Shown here in pieces: positions 5,347-5,730 of a stretch of 5,730 nucleotides of DNA. The first letter of the stretch is position 1. Every line of letters starts with the position of its first letter. Under the pieces are notes generated by a model. That model searched no databases and was not told the DNA's origin. It saw nothing but the letters and a program-made list of their open reading frames with translations. A program made the translations under genes and the position numbers. This stretch comes from Methylobacter sp. (lineage in GTDB: Bacteria; Pseudomonadota; Gammaproteobacteria; Methylococcales; Methylomonadaceae), in assembly GCA_003158415.1 (NCBI GenBank), contig PMJA01000357.1, positions 1 through 5,730 of the forward strand, given 5' to 3'.

Positions 5347-5730
5347 ATGTCAACTGCACAAAACAATCTGTTACCTGATAAATGTGTTCTGTTTCAAGAA
5401 GAGGGCTTCTCTAATCCACTGGACAATCATCGCCCCAATCGCATGTGCATTTGCCTAAGCGACGTACATTTTACCGATGGTTCGGTGGGTGATCAAAGCG
5501 CGGAAACTGCCTTATGGATGGATGTGTTTGCCCGCATTAAAAACCTTTGTGTCATTTACCAGATTGAGGAACTGATCCTGGTGTTGGCCGGAGATTCGGT
5601 AGACTTGATTCGTAGCGGCAAATGGTCGGAAGCAGAGATTTACCCTTGGCAACGCGATAAGCCAGCGTATAAAGAGGTACTGCGCGCCATCATGGCCGAT
5701 ATTATTCATACTCGATGTTCAAGTTTTTAA
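5347..5730 (+). CDS. Calcineurin-like metallophosphoesterase, N-terminal part only (truncated or frameshifted)
   Basis: The frame encodes 127 residues and ends in TAA at the last base of the window. L37-S-D39-V-H41 and A81-G-D83-S-V-D86 are the first two metal-binding blocks (D-x-H and G-D-x-x-D) of the calcineurin-like phosphoesterase superfamily, and W93 follows as in many members. The later blocks that complete the two-metal site, G-N-H-D/E and the C-terminal histidines, are absent; family proteins are usually well over 200 residues. The product alone should not be catalytic. Near the end, the +1 frame reads D-V-Q-V-F, which fits the usual continuation of such proteins better than the C-S-S-F-stop of the main frame. 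A one-base frameshift (real or a sequencing error) with the remainder beyond the window is therefore likely. AGAGGAG at 5333-5339 supports the start. The 35-bp spacing suggests co-expression with the GMC oxidase; the substrate is unknown. Confidence 0.7.
   Translation: MSTAQNNLLPDKCVLFQEEGFSNPLDNHRPNRMCICLSDVHFTDGSVGDQSAETALWMDVFARIKNLCVIYQIEELILVLAGDSVDLIRSGKWSEAEIYPWQRDKPAYKEVLRAIMADIIHTRCSSF

Overview
The base composition (roughly half GC, by eye), the dense operon with start/stop overlaps and the clear Shine-Dalgarno sites point to a Gram-negative bacterium. A gammaproteobacterium such as a methanotroph of the Methylococcales would fit, but no marker gene fixes the taxonomy and this is a guess. 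Every convincing gene is on the + strand. I see no tRNA, rRNA, CRISPR array, insertion sequence or integrase.

Layout. The left edge cuts into an acetoacetate-decarboxylase-like gene (2-571). Three small integral membrane proteins, each predicted to have four helices, follow almost without gaps: a DUF1772-like protein (568-1059), an unassigned protein (1063-1431) and a DUF4345-like protein (1428-1853). ATGA and TTGA overlaps and a 3-nt gap join these four genes. After 54 bp comes a two-part patatin-like lipid hydrolase (1908-3434). A 152-bp intergenic stretch with short palindromes and an AT-rich promoter-like segment leads to a cholesterol-oxidase-type GMC flavoprotein (3587-5311). A further 35 bp separates this from the N-terminal half of a calcineurin-like metallophosphoesterase (5347-5730). 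Its reading frame stops at the window edge before the second half of the metal site, so it looks truncated or frameshifted.

How the genes may work together. The set joins a lipid acyl hydrolase, an FAD alcohol oxidase of the sterol-oxidase type, a beta-keto-acid-decarboxylase-like fold, three small membrane proteins and a phosphoesterase. The most economical reading is a membrane-associated pathway that modifies or breaks down a lipid, sterol or terpenoid alcohol. This rests on family membership and gene order only, and the substrate is unknown. An 11-base sequence shared by the leaders of the oxidase and phosphoesterase genes hints that these two genes share control or a common history.

Points most worth a second look are the non-canonical patatin active site with its unassigned C-terminal domain, the four-cysteine ferredoxin-like motif inside the GMC oxidase, the coupled trio of membrane proteins, and the likely broken phosphoesterase at the right edge.
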